Below the pieces are notes generated by a model that saw only the letters and a list, made by a program, of their open reading frames with translations, did no database searches and was not told the DNA's origin. Position numbers and translations under genes: made by a program. From assembly GCA_951813615.1 (NCBI GenBank), contig OX638377.1:2728001-2792000 (forward strand): a DNA stretch of 64,000 nucleotides, in the 5' to 3' direction. How positions within the stretch are numbered: the first letter of the stretch is position 1; every line of letters starts with the position of its first letter. This document shows positions 17,479 through 27,163 of the stretch, in pieces. The stretch comes from an uncultured Latescibacterota bacterium (GTDB lineage: Bacteria; Latescibacterota; UBA2968; UBA8231).

Positions 17479-18834
17479 ATGCGTCTGACCTTTGAAGAAG
17501 GGACCCTGCTCCTGCGCGACTACGCCGGCCCAGACGCGCCTTCGGCCTTTGTCTGGGATGCGCGCGTCGATCACTGGCGCGCCCAAGCCCACTTCTACCG
17601 CGAAAGCGTCGAACACCTCAAGCGGCACGGAGTTGCGTTCAAGAATACGGCCCCGCGCTACAATACCCTGTCCCTGCAACTGCACACCGCGCCTGAGCCG
17701 CACCCGCACCAAGCCGAAAGCATTGCCGCGTGGCAACAGCACGGCTGCCGTGGCGTGGTCGTCTTGCCCACGGGCACGGGCAAGTCGCAGGTCGCGCTCA
17801 TGGCGATGGTAGAAGTCCAGCGCAGCACCCTCGTCGTCGCTCCCACCATCGACCTGATGAACCAGTGGTACGACCTGCTCACCCGCTCGTTTGCCGTCGA
17901 GGTCGGCCTGCTCGGCGGCGGCTACCACGAGCTAGCCGACCTGACCGTCGCCACCTACGACAGTGCCTATATGCAAATGGACCGCTACGGCAATCGCTTC
18001 GGCCTCATCGTCTTCGACGAGGTCCATCACCTGCCCGGCGAAATGTACAGCCACGCCGCCGAAATGTGCCTAGCGCCCTACCGCCTAGGACTGACGGCCA
18101 CGCCAGAACGCGCCGATGGCCGCCACGTACTCCTCGACACCCTCGTCGGCCCCGTAGCCTATGAGCGCGGCATCCGCGCCTTGTCCGGCGAGTACTTGGC
18201 CGAGTATCGCGTCGAGCGTCGCCAAGTGGATATGGTCGCCGAAGAGCGCGTCCAGTACGAGGCCGCCCGCGACGAGTACCGGGCCTTCCTCGCCGACAAG
18301 AACATCCGCCTCGGCACCAAAGATGGCTGGCGGCACTTCGTCATGCTCTCGGCCAAAAGCACCAGCGGCCGACGCGCCATGCACGCCTACCGCCGTCACC
18401 GCCAGATTGCCCTCGGCGCAACCGCCAAGCTCCGCGTCCTCGAAGACATCCTCAAGGCCCACCCGCGCGATCGCGTATTGATTTTTACCAACGACAACGA
18501 GACCGTCCATCAGATCTCCCGCACTTTCCTAGTCCCGGCCATTACCCACCGCACCCGCACGCGGGAGCGCAAGGCCATCCTCGAAGCCTTCAACAAGGGG
18601 GAGTACCTCGCTCTCGTCGCCTCAAAAGTGCTCAACGAGGGCGTCAACATCCCCGAAGCCAATGTCGCGGTGGTCCTCTCCGGCTCGGGGACCATCCGCG
18701 AGCACGTCCAGCGCCTCGGGCGCATCCTCCGCCGCCGCCAAGGCAAGGAAGCCGTGCTCTACGAAGTGGTCTCCAAGGACACGGTCGAAGACCGCATCAG
18801 CGACCGCCGCCGCCGTCACGAAGCCTACGAGTAA
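17479..18834 (+). CDS. XPB/Rad25-like superfamily 2 DNA helicase
   Basis: About 451 residues from the ATG at 17479; the longer open frame upstream overlaps the divergent DUF362 5' region. Helicase motifs: Walker A LPTGTGKS (96-103), DEVH box (180-183), LTATPER (205-211), then in the C-terminal RecA lobe LIFTNDNETVHQ, SKVLNEGVNIPEANVAVV and QRLGRILRR. The N-terminal ~75 residues resemble the damage-recognition region of archaeal and bacterial XPB. It is followed after five bases by a Bax1/DUF790 nuclease gene, the known partner of XPB in archaea, which strongly supports an excision-repair helicase. Confidence 0.88.
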   Translation: MRLTFEEGTLLLRDYAGPDAPSAFVWDARVDHWRAQAHFYRESVEHLKRHGVAFKNTAPRYNTLSLQLHTAPEPHPHQAESIAAWQQHGCRGVVVLPTGTGKSQVALMAMVEVQRSTLVVAPTIDLMNQWYDLLTRSFAVEVGLLGGGYHELADLTVATYDSAYMQMDRYGNRFGLIVFDEVHHLPGEMYSHAAEMCLAPYRLGLTATPERADGRHVLLDTLVGPVAYERGIRALSGEYLAEYRVERRQVDMVAEERVQYEAARDEYRAFLADKNIRLGTKDGWRHFVMLSAKSTSGRRAMHAYRRHRQIALGATAKLRVLEDILKAHPRDRVLIFTNDNETVHQISRTFLVPAITHRTRTRERKAILEAFNKGEYLALVASKVLNEGVNIPEANVAVVLSGSGTIREHVQRLGRILRRRQGKEAVLYEVVSKDTVEDRISDRRRRHEAYE

Positions 18835-18839
18835 GCGCT

Positions 18840-20078
18840 GTGCTGACCTCGGACCTCCTGCTGACCCGCTCGCGCGGCCCCTACATCGAACCGCGCTATG
18901 TCGATGTCGAAGATCCGGCCCTCATCGACCTAGCCCAAGCTCTCATCGAGATCCACGCCGAACATCAAGGCAAAACCCGGCGCGAGCTACAGCAAGCCCT
19001 CGTCCTGCTCGCCGGGGACCGCACCGACTACCGCATCCAGCGCGGCCTAGCCAAGCTGCTCTGCGACCACTACTGTGAATTCCACGTCGCTAGTCCCCAG
19101 CCCCCTGAAGAATTGCGCCATGCTGTTTTTACCTTAGCCCGCGCTCACCATCCGGTCGTCCGAGAGACCAGCCTCATCTACCCAGTCAAGCGCGAGGATG
19201 TGCTGGAACAGGTCGCTCTCAAACACCAGATCAGCAGCGAAGACGTGCTCGCAGGGCTATACGCCGACCTGCCCGAAAACCACCAGCTTGCGACCTTTGC
19301 CGCGCCCTCGCCCAACGAGTTGCTCCTGCGCTACAACGTGGCACTGGCCCAAGCCATGCTCTACCGCTGCGAAGTCCTGCGCCTGAGCGTGTATCGCAAC
19401 CTGCCGGTGCGCTATAAGCAGCTTTTCAAATTCATCAAGTTCTACCGACTGATCCACACCATCGAAGGCGATGTCGATGCCGGCTATGAGATCGGGCTCG
19501 ACGGCCCGGTGAGCATGTTCCGCCACTCGCAGAAATACGGTCTGCAAATGGCGGTTTTCCTCCCGGCCCTGTTGCTGTGTACCCGCTGGTCAATGCAAGC
19601 CGATATTGTCCGCAAGGACGGTCGCCGCCAGCACTTCGTCCTCGACGACCAATCGGGTCTAGTGTCGCATTACAAGGATCAGACCCTGTACGACTCGCTG
19701 CTAGAAGAGACGTTTGCCGCGCGCTTTGCCAAGGCCAAAACCGCCTGGCAACTCGAACGCGAGAGCGAAGTCGTCAACCTCAAAGAGACCGTAATGATCC
19801 CGGACTTCACCTTCCGCCATCCTGACGGCCGCACAGCGATTTTGGAAATCATGGGCTATTGGCGGCCGGAGTATTTGCGGCGCAAGCTGGAAAAGCTGCG
19901 CCAAGCCCAACGCAAGGACTTGCTCGTGGCCGTCTCTTCCAACCTCAATGTCAGTGAGGACGATTTTAAAAACGTGCCTGGCGGGGTCTTCTTTTTTCGC
20001 AATAAGGTCCAGCCCAAAGACGTCATACAGTTATTGGACCAGATCGAGCCGTCCGCCGCTGGGCAAACGATCAAGTGA
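18840..20078 (+). CDS. Bax1/DUF790-family nuclease, XPB partner
   Basis: 412 residues with a GTG start five bases after the helicase stop. The opening LLLTRSRGPYIEPRYVD and the C-terminal block VMIPDFTFRHPDGRTAILEI-MGYW are the DUF790 pattern; the latter resembles a PD-(D/E)xK nuclease core (D-F then E-I, with a lysine-rich helix RRKLEKLRQAQRKDLL after it). In archaea Bax1 binds XPB and cuts at bubble or fork structures during repair. The tight spacing indicates an operon and a joint complex here too. No UvrABC gene is in the window. Confidence 0.85.
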   Translation: MLTSDLLLTRSRGPYIEPRYVDVEDPALIDLAQALIEIHAEHQGKTRRELQQALVLLAGDRTDYRIQRGLAKLLCDHYCEFHVASPQPPEELRHAVFTLARAHHPVVRETSLIYPVKREDVLEQVALKHQISSEDVLAGLYADLPENHQLATFAAPSPNELLLRYNVALAQAMLYRCEVLRLSVYRNLPVRYKQLFKFIKFYRLIHTIEGDVDAGYEIGLDGPVSMFRHSQKYGLQMAVFLPALLLCTRWSMQADIVRKDGRRQHFVLDDQSGLVSHYKDQTLYDSLLEETFAARFAKAKTAWQLERESEVVNLKETVMIPDFTFRHPDGRTAILEIMGYWRPEYLRRKLEKLRQAQRKDLLVAVSSNLNVSEDDFKNVPGGVFFFRNKVQPKDVIQLLDQIEPSAAGQTIK

Positions 20079-20132
20079 GCATTACATTCGGAAATTCAAC
20101 CATCCACGATAGCTAAACCCTCAGGAGCAACC

Positions 20133-20804
20133 ATGGACGGCATTCACGACATGGGCGGGATGCATGGATTTGGCCCCATTATACGCGAGGAAAACGAACC
20201 TTTATTCCACCATCCCTGGGAGGGCCGAGTACTTGCCATGACTGTAGCGACACCTGTACCGGTCCCCGGCGGCTCCCGCAACAACATCGAAAACATGGAT
20301 CCAGCACATTACCTGTCGTCCAGCTATTATGAAAAGTGGCTACACTCCCGCATCAAAGGGCTAATTGACGCCGGCGTATTAACCCCAGAAGAATTGGAGA
20401 CGCGGATGGCGCTTTTCCGGGATCATCCCAACGCCGAAACCCCAGTGCATCCCGACCCCGATGCCGTCCGCGCGGAACTCAAGCACTCTCGCCCTGCGGC
20501 TCCACCCCCACAGAAAATGGCTATCCAGCCGCAATTTTCTAACGGCGACCGCGTGCGATCGCGCAATATCCACCCCACGGGCCACACCCGACTCCCCCGC
20601 TACGCGCGGGGCAAATACGGCACGGTCACCAATTTCTACGGCATCTACAACCTCCAAGACGCCGAGCTGCCCACAGGATGTACAACTCGCCAACAACCCT
20701 TATATGCCGTGCGCTTTGACGCCGAGGAGCTATGGGGTAGCGCCGCAGAAACAAAAAGTGCCGTCTATTTGGATATGTGGGAAAGCTACCTAGAACCGGC
20801 GTAA
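20133..20804 (+). CDS. nthB: nitrile hydratase beta subunit
   Basis: 223 residues. The start [16 protein letters not shown] is the almost invariant opening of nitrile hydratase beta chains. [20 protein letters not shown] and the C-terminal SH3-like barrel ([20 protein letters not shown], then YARGKYGTV) complete the family pattern. With the alpha subunit it hydrates nitriles to amides in the cytoplasm. AGGAG precedes the ATG. Beta-before-alpha gene order is the usual order of cobalt-type enzymes. Confidence 0.93.
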   Translation: MDGIHDMGGMHGFGPIIREENEPLFHHPWEGRVLAMTVATPVPVPGGSRNNIENMDPAHYLSSSYYEKWLHSRIKGLIDAGVLTPEELETRMALFRDHPNAETPVHPDPDAVRAELKHSRPAAPPPQKMAIQPQFSNGDRVRSRNIHPTGHTRLPRYARGKYGTVTNFYGIYNLQDAELPTGCTTRQQPLYAVRFDAEELWGSAAETKSAVYLDMWESYLEPA

Positions 20805-20832
20805 TCAATCCCAACCACAAAAGGATTTTGTT

Positions 20833-21441
20833 ATGAATAATTCTCGCGAAGCCGTCCACACCGAGACAGATGCCGCCCTGCGCACCCAAGCACTCGAATC
20901 ACTCCTAGTCGAAAAGGGCTTGCTTACAACGGATATCATAGACGGAGTCGTGCAGAAATACGAGCAAGACGTAGGCCCGCTCAATGGTGCCAAAGTAGTT
21001 GCCCGCGCTTGGATTGACCCGGACTACAAGCGACGGCTACTCGAAGACGGTACCGCAGCGATTGCCGAACTGGGTTTCGGCGACGCGCACGGCAGCAAAA
21101 TCGTCGTACTGGAAAACACACCGAGCGTCCACCACGTCGTCGTTTGCACCCTTTGCTCCTGTTATCCCTGGTCCGTACTCGGCCTGCCGCCGAGTTGGTA
21201 CAAATCCTATGCCTATCGCTCTCGAGTGGTGCGAGAGCCGAGAGTGGTCTTGCGGGAATTTGACCTCGAGCTACCCGATTCGGTCGAGATCCGCGTCTGG
21301 GACAGCAATTCGGATCTCCGCTACATGGTGCTGCCCGAACGCCCTGCTGGCACGGAAAACCACAGCGAAGAACAGCTCGTTGCGCTCGTCACGCGCGATT
21401 CGATGATCGGCGTGGCCAAAATCGAATCGCCTACAAAGTGA
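20833..21441 (+). CDS. nthA: nitrile hydratase alpha subunit, cobalt type
   Basis: 202 residues. The metal-binding claw is CTLCSC with Cys105, Cys108, Ser109 and Cys110. Thr in the second position marks the cobalt-type enzymes (iron types have Ser). Two of the cysteines are normally oxidised to sulfinic and sulfenic acid. [20 protein letters not shown] and [16 protein letters not shown] are conserved downstream. AAAGGA lies upstream of the ATG. It needs the activator encoded next for cobalt insertion. Confidence 0.94.
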   Translation: MNNSREAVHTETDAALRTQALESLLVEKGLLTTDIIDGVVQKYEQDVGPLNGAKVVARAWIDPDYKRRLLEDGTAAIAELGFGDAHGSKIVVLENTPSVHHVVVCTLCSCYPWSVLGLPPSWYKSYAYRSRVVREPRVVLREFDLELPDSVEIRVWDSNSDLRYMVLPERPAGTENHSEEQLVALVTRDSMIGVAKIESPTK

Positions 21442-21448
21442 GGCTGGG

Positions 21449-21778
21449 ATGACGCAACAAGCCGCCACAATGGAAGCACAAATCTCCCTGCCGAGAGAGA
21501 ATGGCGAACTGGTTTTTCAGGCACCTTGGGAAGCTCGCGCTTTTGGCCTTGCCGTTGCACTTAACGAAAAAGAGATATACGAATGGAGCGAGTTCAGTGC
21601 GGAGTTAGCTGCGACAATCGCGGCGGTCGAACAAAACAACGACCCATCGAGCTATTATGCCCGATGGGTCGCTTCTCTCGAAGAGTTAGTCATTGCGAGG
21701 GGCTTGATCAGTCGGGAACAACTCGACGCCAGAACAGCGGAATGCGCCGCTGGCATTCACGACGATCACGATCATTGA
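21449..21778 (+). CDS. nitrile hydratase activator / accessory protein
   Basis: 109 residues. It resembles the N-terminal half of the beta subunit (FQAPWEARAFGLAVALNEKE, YYARWVASLEELVIARGLIS), as do the P14K/NhlE-type activators that deliver cobalt to the alpha chain by subunit exchange. The C-terminus ends in HDDHDH, a plausible metal-binding tail. It starts seven bases after the alpha-subunit stop, with GAGG upstream. The operon beta-alpha-activator is complete; no amidase or cobalt transporter gene is next to it. Confidence 0.85.
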   Translation: MTQQAATMEAQISLPRENGELVFQAPWEARAFGLAVALNEKEIYEWSEFSAELAATIAAVEQNNDPSSYYARWVASLEELVIARGLISREQLDARTAECAAGIHDDHDH

Positions 21779-21796
21779 GTGCCAACCGCTCACCGA

Positions 21797-23119
21797 CTAG
21801 GCGGCGGGCTCAGAGCTAAACTTGCGCTGCACGAAACGCAGTGCGGCTCGGTAGCTATCGAGTTGCCCTTCCAACTGGGCATCCTCGACTGCGGCGAGAA
21901 TTTCCCTAAACAAGGGGCCAGGAGTAAATCCCATGGCGATGAGGTCGCTTCCCGTGAGCAAAGCCGACGGGCGCAGATGCTCTTTTTTTAGGGCGTCCAA
22001 CTGCTCTTGGCAAAACTCGTACAGGTCGAGCTTGCCATGGCTGGCTAGACAATCGGCGCGATGCAACTGGAGTAGCTCGGGAAAGTGCGGCTCGCGCAAC
22101 AGACGCATGAGCGTGCTCGGGCGCATCTGACGCACGTGGCTTATCCGCATGTGGTCAGCCACGAGCGTACAGACAACTCTCCGCGCATCGTTGGACATCC
22201 GCAGCCGCCCGCAGATCGCCGCCGCCATTTCGGCCCCAACCGCGTCGTGGCCATGGAAGCGGATGCGCTCGGCACGCACCATAGTTGACGGCTTGCCAAT
22301 GTCGTGCAGCAACGCGCTCCAAGCTAGCTCTGCCGACGGCTCTTCGAGATATTCAAACAGAAGCTGAACGTGGGTCCACACGTCGCCTTCGGGATGGAAC
22401 TCAGCCTCCTGCGGTACGCCGCGCATGGCCGCGACTTCCGGCAACACGGCTTGCAGTAGGCCCGACTGGTCCAACAGGCGCAAGCCACACACGGCCCCGC
22501 CCTCGGTCAACAGCAAGGTTAGCTCGTCGCGGATGCGCTCGGCACTGACGTTGGCAATGCGCTCGGCCTGGGCGCAAAGCGCGTCCCACGTTGCGGGTTC
22601 GATGGCAAAGCCGAGCCGAGCAGCAAAGCGCACGGCCCGCAACAGGCGCAGATGGTCTTCGGCAAAGCGTGCGGACGGGTCGCCGATGGCGCGGATGACC
22701 TTGGCATGGAGATCTTGCTGACCGCCGACGTAATCGAGGATCTCGCCACTCGCCGGGTCGTAGAACAGGCCGTTGATGGTAAAGTCGCGGCGCTCGGCGT
22801 CGACGCGGGCGTCAGCTAACTCAATGGATGCGGGACGGCGGCCATTGCGGTACGGGCCATCGCGGCGGAAGCGCGCTACCTCGTAGTCGCCCTCGTCGAG
22901 CATCACCACTGAGATACCAAACTGCGCACCCACCGCCACTGTGTTATCAAAGAGCGCGGCTACGTCTTCTGGCTCGGCATCCGTAGCCACATCCCAGTCC
23001 TTGGGTACGCGTCCCAACGCCAAGTCGCGCACACAACCACCGGCTAGCAGGGCTTGGAAGCCGGTCTGGCGCAAGGTCTCGACGACGCGCAGGGCCCCTG
23101 CGTCTATATCTGTGTCCAT
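21797..23119 (-). CDS. CCA tRNA nucleotidyltransferase (with HD domain)
   Basis: About 440 residues. The class II nucleotidyltransferase head shows LLAGGCVRDLALGR (residues 24-37) and DWDVAT (41-46), with catalytic Asp41 and Asp43. Then come RRDFTINGLFYDPASGEILD and RFAEDHLRLLRAVRFAARLG (the tRNA/NTP-binding core). The C-terminal half has an HD phosphohydrolase motif (SALLHDIGKPSTM and later VADHMRI). It adds or repairs the 3' CCA of tRNAs. The ATG at 23119 is preferred to an in-frame TTG upstream. It lies seven bases after the FnIII lipoprotein stop. Confidence 0.9.
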   Translation of the reverse strand: MDTDIDAGALRVVETLRQTGFQALLAGGCVRDLALGRVPKDWDVATDAEPEDVAALFDNTVAVGAQFGISVVMLDEGDYEVARFRRDGPYRNGRRPASIELADARVDAERRDFTINGLFYDPASGEILDYVGGQQDLHAKVIRAIGDPSARFAEDHLRLLRAVRFAARLGFAIEPATWDALCAQAERIANVSAERIRDELTLLLTEGGAVCGLRLLDQSGLLQAVLPEVAAMRGVPQEAEFHPEGDVWTHVQLLFEYLEEPSAELAWSALLHDIGKPSTMVRAERIRFHGHDAVGAEMAAAICGRLRMSNDARRVVCTLVADHMRISHVRQMRPSTLMRLLREPHFPELLQLHRADCLASHGKLDLYEFCQEQLDALKKEHLRPSALLTGSDLIAMGFTPGPLFREILAAVEDAQLEGQLDSYRAALRFVQRKFSSEPAA

Positions 23120-23126
23120 CCTATCT

Positions 23127-24113
23127 CTACTCAGCCACCTTAAAACTCTCAACCCGACTCACCGAATTCTCAATCCCCTCGGTGTGCGTACTGGCCACAA
23201 CCTTCCAGTAGTACATCTGTCCGGGTACGAGCGAGACCAAGCGTCCCTCCTTAATGCGACCGGTAAATACGGCCGTGGTGTCGCTAGTCAGCGGTATGTC
23301 CGACACTTCGCCGCTGGTCAGCGAGGTGGTGACGATCACCCGGAATGCGCGCGCCTCGGGCAGGCGACTCCAAGTAAAGGTCAAAGGTGCGGCGGTCTCT
23401 GCCCCAGCGACCGGGACCAACAGCTTTGGCGAGGGCAGCGCGACATCGCTCACTTCCTCGGAGGCATTGCTTTCCTTGCCGCCGAGATCTATCGCCGTAA
23501 TCCGGTAGTAGTACACCGTGCCCACTTCGATCTCTTCGTCGACAAAGCCCGACCCTGACACCTGCATCAGCAAATGCTCAAGGCCCGGGGTGAAACCCTG
23601 CTCAGTCGAGCGATAGATCCGGTAACCAGACAGATCGGACTCCGGGTTTTCATCCCAGTCGAGTGTAATATCGAGCTGGCCGAATACTTCGAGATGATGC
23701 GCTGCGGCGCGTACCGCAGTCGGCACCTGCGGCGTCAAGCTGTTGAGGGGCTGTCCGCTGACGGCATTCGAAGGGTCGCTCTCGCCGCCGCCGTTTATCG
23801 CGGTTACTCGATAGGTGTACTCCAGTTCGTATCGCAGGCCCTGATCCTTATATCGGGTCTGGAACGTGGAGTCAATGGCCACGGCCGCATCGTTGTCCAC
23901 CGAGCGATAGACGACGTAGAGCACCTCGTCCGTATCCTCGGTAGCCTGCCAATTGAGCCATATCTCGCCATCGCCGATGCGCTCCACACTCAGCGCACGC
24001 GGCGCTTGCGGAGGATCGGCAGTCGCGACGGGACTGGTGCCCTTTTCGCCGTCATCGCCGCAGTGCCACAAACCGATGACGACGACAATCCATACAAATT
24101 TTAGGCATTTCAT
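23127..24113 (-). CDS. fibronectin type III repeat lipoprotein-like protein
   Basis: 328 residues. A hydrophobic N-terminus ends in GLWHC (Cys18), an imperfect lipobox, so membrane anchoring is likely but not certain. Three beta-sandwich domains follow. The first two are fibronectin type III (residues ~38-120 and ~130-225), with the repeated pattern W-x-x-N/T-x-D-x-x-Y-x-x-Y-R-S and YxYRVTAIN/YYYRITAID. The third (~230-325) has FTWSRLPEARAFRVIV and YYWKVVAST. Such proteins are extracellular or periplasmic binding scaffolds. No enzymatic domain is present. Confidence 0.75.
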   Translation of the reverse strand: MKCLKFVWIVVVIGLWHCGDDGEKGTSPVATADPPQAPRALSVERIGDGEIWLNWQATEDTDEVLYVVYRSVDNDAAVAIDSTFQTRYKDQGLRYELEYTYRVTAINGGGESDPSNAVSGQPLNSLTPQVPTAVRAAAHHLEVFGQLDITLDWDENPESDLSGYRIYRSTEQGFTPGLEHLLMQVSGSGFVDEEIEVGTVYYYRITAIDLGGKESNASEEVSDVALPSPKLLVPVAGAETAAPLTFTWSRLPEARAFRVIVTTSLTSGEVSDIPLTSDTTAVFTGRIKEGRLVSLVPGQMYYWKVVASTHTEGIENSVSRVESFKVAE

Positions 24114-24225
24114 ATTCTTCTACCTCCCCAGATAGATTAATCGCCTCAGCATCAAAAGTACCATTAGTCTCCCAAAATGAGCAAGCACTTTTGACAAGCA
24201 GTCGCCCCGAACTTATTGTGTCGCT

Positions 24226-25119
24226 ATGCTATCTTTGCTCTATGGCCTCGTCCGCATCGCCCTATGTATGTTGGTGCCTTGCTGCGCGGCTGGCGCTCTT
24301 TTTTACGCCGAATACCAAACCCAATTCGCGGCCCGCTACGTCGGCCAATACCTAGTGTGGCAAAACCCAGTGCGCGAGCCAGGAGGCGCTCTCTGGCAGG
24401 GCATTCTCGCCAGTCGGCAGACCCGCATGTCCCTGTACGACTCGCTAGCCGAGACCTCAATAGAGCCGAGCCAAACTCCACTGCCGGTTTTGCAAAATCA
24501 CTATCAACTCCAGTACCACGGCACTAACGCGGCGTTCTTTGCCGTCACGCGGCGAGACACCGCTCTCCAACCCGATCATCTCAGTCCAGAGAACCTACGC
24601 GAACTCGCCTATTCCCTGCAGATCTACGAACAGGGCCGCTCTTTGCTAACCCAAGCCCTCGTACCCGATCACGGTTCGTATCTCCGCGCGCTTGTCGGCG
24701 CGCAAATAGCCCTAGAGGATGGCTCGCTCTTCTATCAACTCCACAAGAACCTGCTGGCAAAAGACGAACCCGAAGCCTGGACCTTTCTGAAGATGAAAGA
24801 GGAAGACATGGCCTACTGGCGTCAGCACTTAGCGCCGCTTTTGAGCGCGGACCCCGAGCGCGCACAAAGCGATGCCGGGCCGATCATCACAGCCGCCCTC
24901 GCGGAGGTCGTGCAGGCGCGGGCCGATGCTCTGCGCCAAGGCGAGACCAAGCATCTACTCACAGCTTGGGACAGCGCAGACGGCTTTGAACTGCGCCTGA
25001 CCCGCACTGGAGACGAAGACCAATTCGCCGCGTACGCCCTAATGCCGGGCCACGAGGCTACAGCGATCTTGCTTCCGGCCGAGTCCGTGCAACAACACCT
25101 TGGACTAGAAGAGCAATGA
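24226..25119 (+). CDS. membrane-anchored protein of unknown function, coupled to PBP1
   Basis: 297 residues. A single N-terminal hydrophobic helix (about residues 4-27) would place the rest outside the cytoplasm. The soluble part is helix-rich (LRELAYSLQIYEQGRSLLTQ and neighbours) with a final strand region rich in charged residues, and matches no family I know. The stop overlaps the start of the following penicillin-binding protein gene by four bases (ATGA). That suggests the two are made together and that this protein could be a regulator or partner of the peptidoglycan synthase; this is inference from coupling. Confidence 0.6.
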   Translation: MLSLLYGLVRIALCMLVPCCAAGALFYAEYQTQFAARYVGQYLVWQNPVREPGGALWQGILASRQTRMSLYDSLAETSIEPSQTPLPVLQNHYQLQYHGTNAAFFAVTRRDTALQPDHLSPENLRELAYSLQIYEQGRSLLTQALVPDHGSYLRALVGAQIALEDGSLFYQLHKNLLAKDEPEAWTFLKMKEEDMAYWRQHLAPLLSADPERAQSDAGPIITAALAEVVQARADALRQGETKHLLTAWDSADGFELRLTRTGDEDQFAAYALMPGHEATAILLPAESVQQHLGLEEQ

Positions 25120-27158
25120 GACGCGCGCTACTCATCGGCTTGGTCCTGACCATGCTCCTCGTCTTGGCGGGCGGGACGGGAGTGGGGTACGCCATCTGGC
25201 GCATGGCTCCGAACTTGCCCAGCCTACCCACCGATCCGCGAGAATTGGGCATCCGCCCTGGCACGGAGATGTACGCGGCTTCTGGCGAGCGTATCTACAC
25301 TTTCAATCAGAGTCGCCAATGGGTGCGCCTCGCAGACATCAGCCCCCACGTGGTACAAGCACTTATCGCCACGGAGGACGCGCACTTTTACCACCACCGA
25401 GGCGTCGACCTGCTGGCCATTGCCGGCGCGATCCGCGACAACCTGCGCAAGGGCAGCCTCACTCGTGGCGGCAGCACCTTGACCCAACAGCTCGTCAAGC
25501 GCCTGTTCTTTTCGCCGGAAAAGACCTTTGACCGCAAGCTCTCGGAAGCACTACTCGCCGTGCAGCTAGAGGCGTTTTTTGCCACCTCGTACCCAGACAC
25601 CAACGCCGCTGGCCAACCCGCGTACAAAGATCGCCTGCTGGAGCTGTACCTCAACGAGGTCTTCTACGGCACCAACGCCTACGGCATTCACGACGCCGCG
25701 GTCACCTTCTTCAACACGACCCCAGACTCGCTGAGCCTGCCCCGCGCCGCCATGCTGATCGGCCAAATCAACGCCCCAACCGCGTACAATCCCTTGCGGC
25801 ACCCCCAACGAGCCACCACCCGGATGCAACACGTATTCGACCGCATGGTTGCCAGCGGCTTTCTCGACCCAGCGACGCGCCGAGAATACGCGGCCCTCCA
25901 CACCGAAGAGCTCATTGACCCCGGCTACCCACCTCGCAACCCCGTGCCCTATTGGGTCGAAGCCATCAACGCAGAAATCGTCCGGCAATGGGGGCCGTCA
26001 GCCCTGCACTACGGAAGTCTAAAGGTCTACACCACCTTGGACATCGCGATGCAAGAAGCAGCCGAAAAAGCGGTCGCGAAGGGGATGGTCGAATTGGACG
26101 AGCGGCTGGGGTTTAAGCCCTATGCAGAGGCTTCGATGGCCGAGCGGCCGGCCTACGTCCAAGGCGCGTTGGTGTGCCTGTCGCCGACCGGAAACGTGCT
26201 GGCCATGGTCGGGGGGCGGGACATTTTCGTCAGCTACTACAACCGAGCCCTCACCGCCCGCCGCCAGCCCGGCTCCGGTTTCAAACCGATAGCTTATCTA
26301 GCCGCGTTGGAAGCGGGTGAGATCAGCCCGGTCACCGTCTTTAACGACGAGCCGCGCACCTATATCGACAATGAAAAAAAGTGGCAACCGCGCAACTACG
26401 GCGGCCGCTACTTGGGAAAGACGACCACGGCGTGGGCCTTAGTCCGCTCGGCCAACTCCACGGCCATACAAATCTCCGAGAGCGTCGGCCCAGAGCGCGT
26501 CGTCGAGATCGCCCATCGCTTGGGTTTTGCCGGGCCAATAGGGGCCTACAAGAGCATTGCCTTGGGCGTGGCCGAAGTCACCGTGTTGGAAATGGCTGCG
26601 GCGTACGGGACTTTTGCCAACTACGGATTGCAGGTGACGCCGATCCTGATAGAGCGCATCGTCGATGCCGACGGCTTGTCGATCTTTACCCATCAGTCGC
26701 AGATCCGCCAAGTGATCGCGCCCGATCTCGCCGCGCAGATGGTCCACCTCTTGCGCCAGACCGTAGACCGAGGCACCGGCCGCCGAGTGCGCACGTTGGG
26801 CTTTGCTCGGCCAGCCGCTGGCAAAACCGGCACAACCAACGACAATACCGACGCTTGGTTCACCGGCTTCACACCGGACTTAGTAACCAGCGTCTGGGTC
26901 GGGTTCGACGATCGCCGCACCCATAAACTGATGGATACGCGCGGAGTGCAAATCACTGGCGGCAGCGGCGCCGCGCCCATCTGGACGGATTTTATGATCG
27001 CGGTAAACGAGGGATTGCCGGAAAAGGATTTTGACGTGCCCGAGGACGTGACAATCTACGACGTGGATCCCCGCACCGGCCAAGAGCGTTCGGAGCCCAA
27101 TGAGGGCGGGGTTCAGCCGCTATCTGTGGCCTTGCGCCGGGGCGAGCGGCCCAACTGA
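25116..27158 (+). CDS. class A penicillin-binding protein (PBP1-type glycosyltransferase/transpeptidase)
   Basis: 680 residues, one N-terminal membrane helix (residues 4-28). The glycosyltransferase-51 domain covers about 45-230, with catalytic Glu87 in IATEDAHFYHHRGVD and the RGGSTLTQQLVK block. The transpeptidase domain covers about 300-640, with SxxK at Ser387-Lys390 (PGSGFKP), SxN at 445-447 (SAN) and KTGT at 570-573. It polymerises and cross-links peptidoglycan in the periplasm. All catalytic motifs are intact. The gene is coupled to the preceding membrane protein. The C-terminal tail after residue 650 is short and acidic. Confidence 0.93.
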   Translation: MRRALLIGLVLTMLLVLAGGTGVGYAIWRMAPNLPSLPTDPRELGIRPGTEMYAASGERIYTFNQSRQWVRLADISPHVVQALIATEDAHFYHHRGVDLLAIAGAIRDNLRKGSLTRGGSTLTQQLVKRLFFSPEKTFDRKLSEALLAVQLEAFFATSYPDTNAAGQPAYKDRLLELYLNEVFYGTNAYGIHDAAVTFFNTTPDSLSLPRAAMLIGQINAPTAYNPLRHPQRATTRMQHVFDRMVASGFLDPATRREYAALHTEELIDPGYPPRNPVPYWVEAINAEIVRQWGPSALHYGSLKVYTTLDIAMQEAAEKAVAKGMVELDERLGFKPYAEASMAERPAYVQGALVCLSPTGNVLAMVGGRDIFVSYYNRALTARRQPGSGFKPIAYLAALEAGEISPVTVFNDEPRTYIDNEKKWQPRNYGGRYLGKTTTAWALVRSANSTAIQISESVGPERVVEIAHRLGFAGPIGAYKSIALGVAEVTVLEMAAAYGTFANYGLQVTPILIERIVDADGLSIFTHQSQIRQVIAPDLAAQMVHLLRQTVDRGTGRRVRTLGFARPAAGKTGTTNDNTDAWFTGFTPDLVTSVWVGFDDRRTHKLMDTRGVQITGGSGAAPIWTDFMIAVNEGLPEKDFDVPEDVTIYDVDPRTGQERSEPNEGGVQPLSVALRRGERPN

Positions 27159-27163
27159 AGGAT

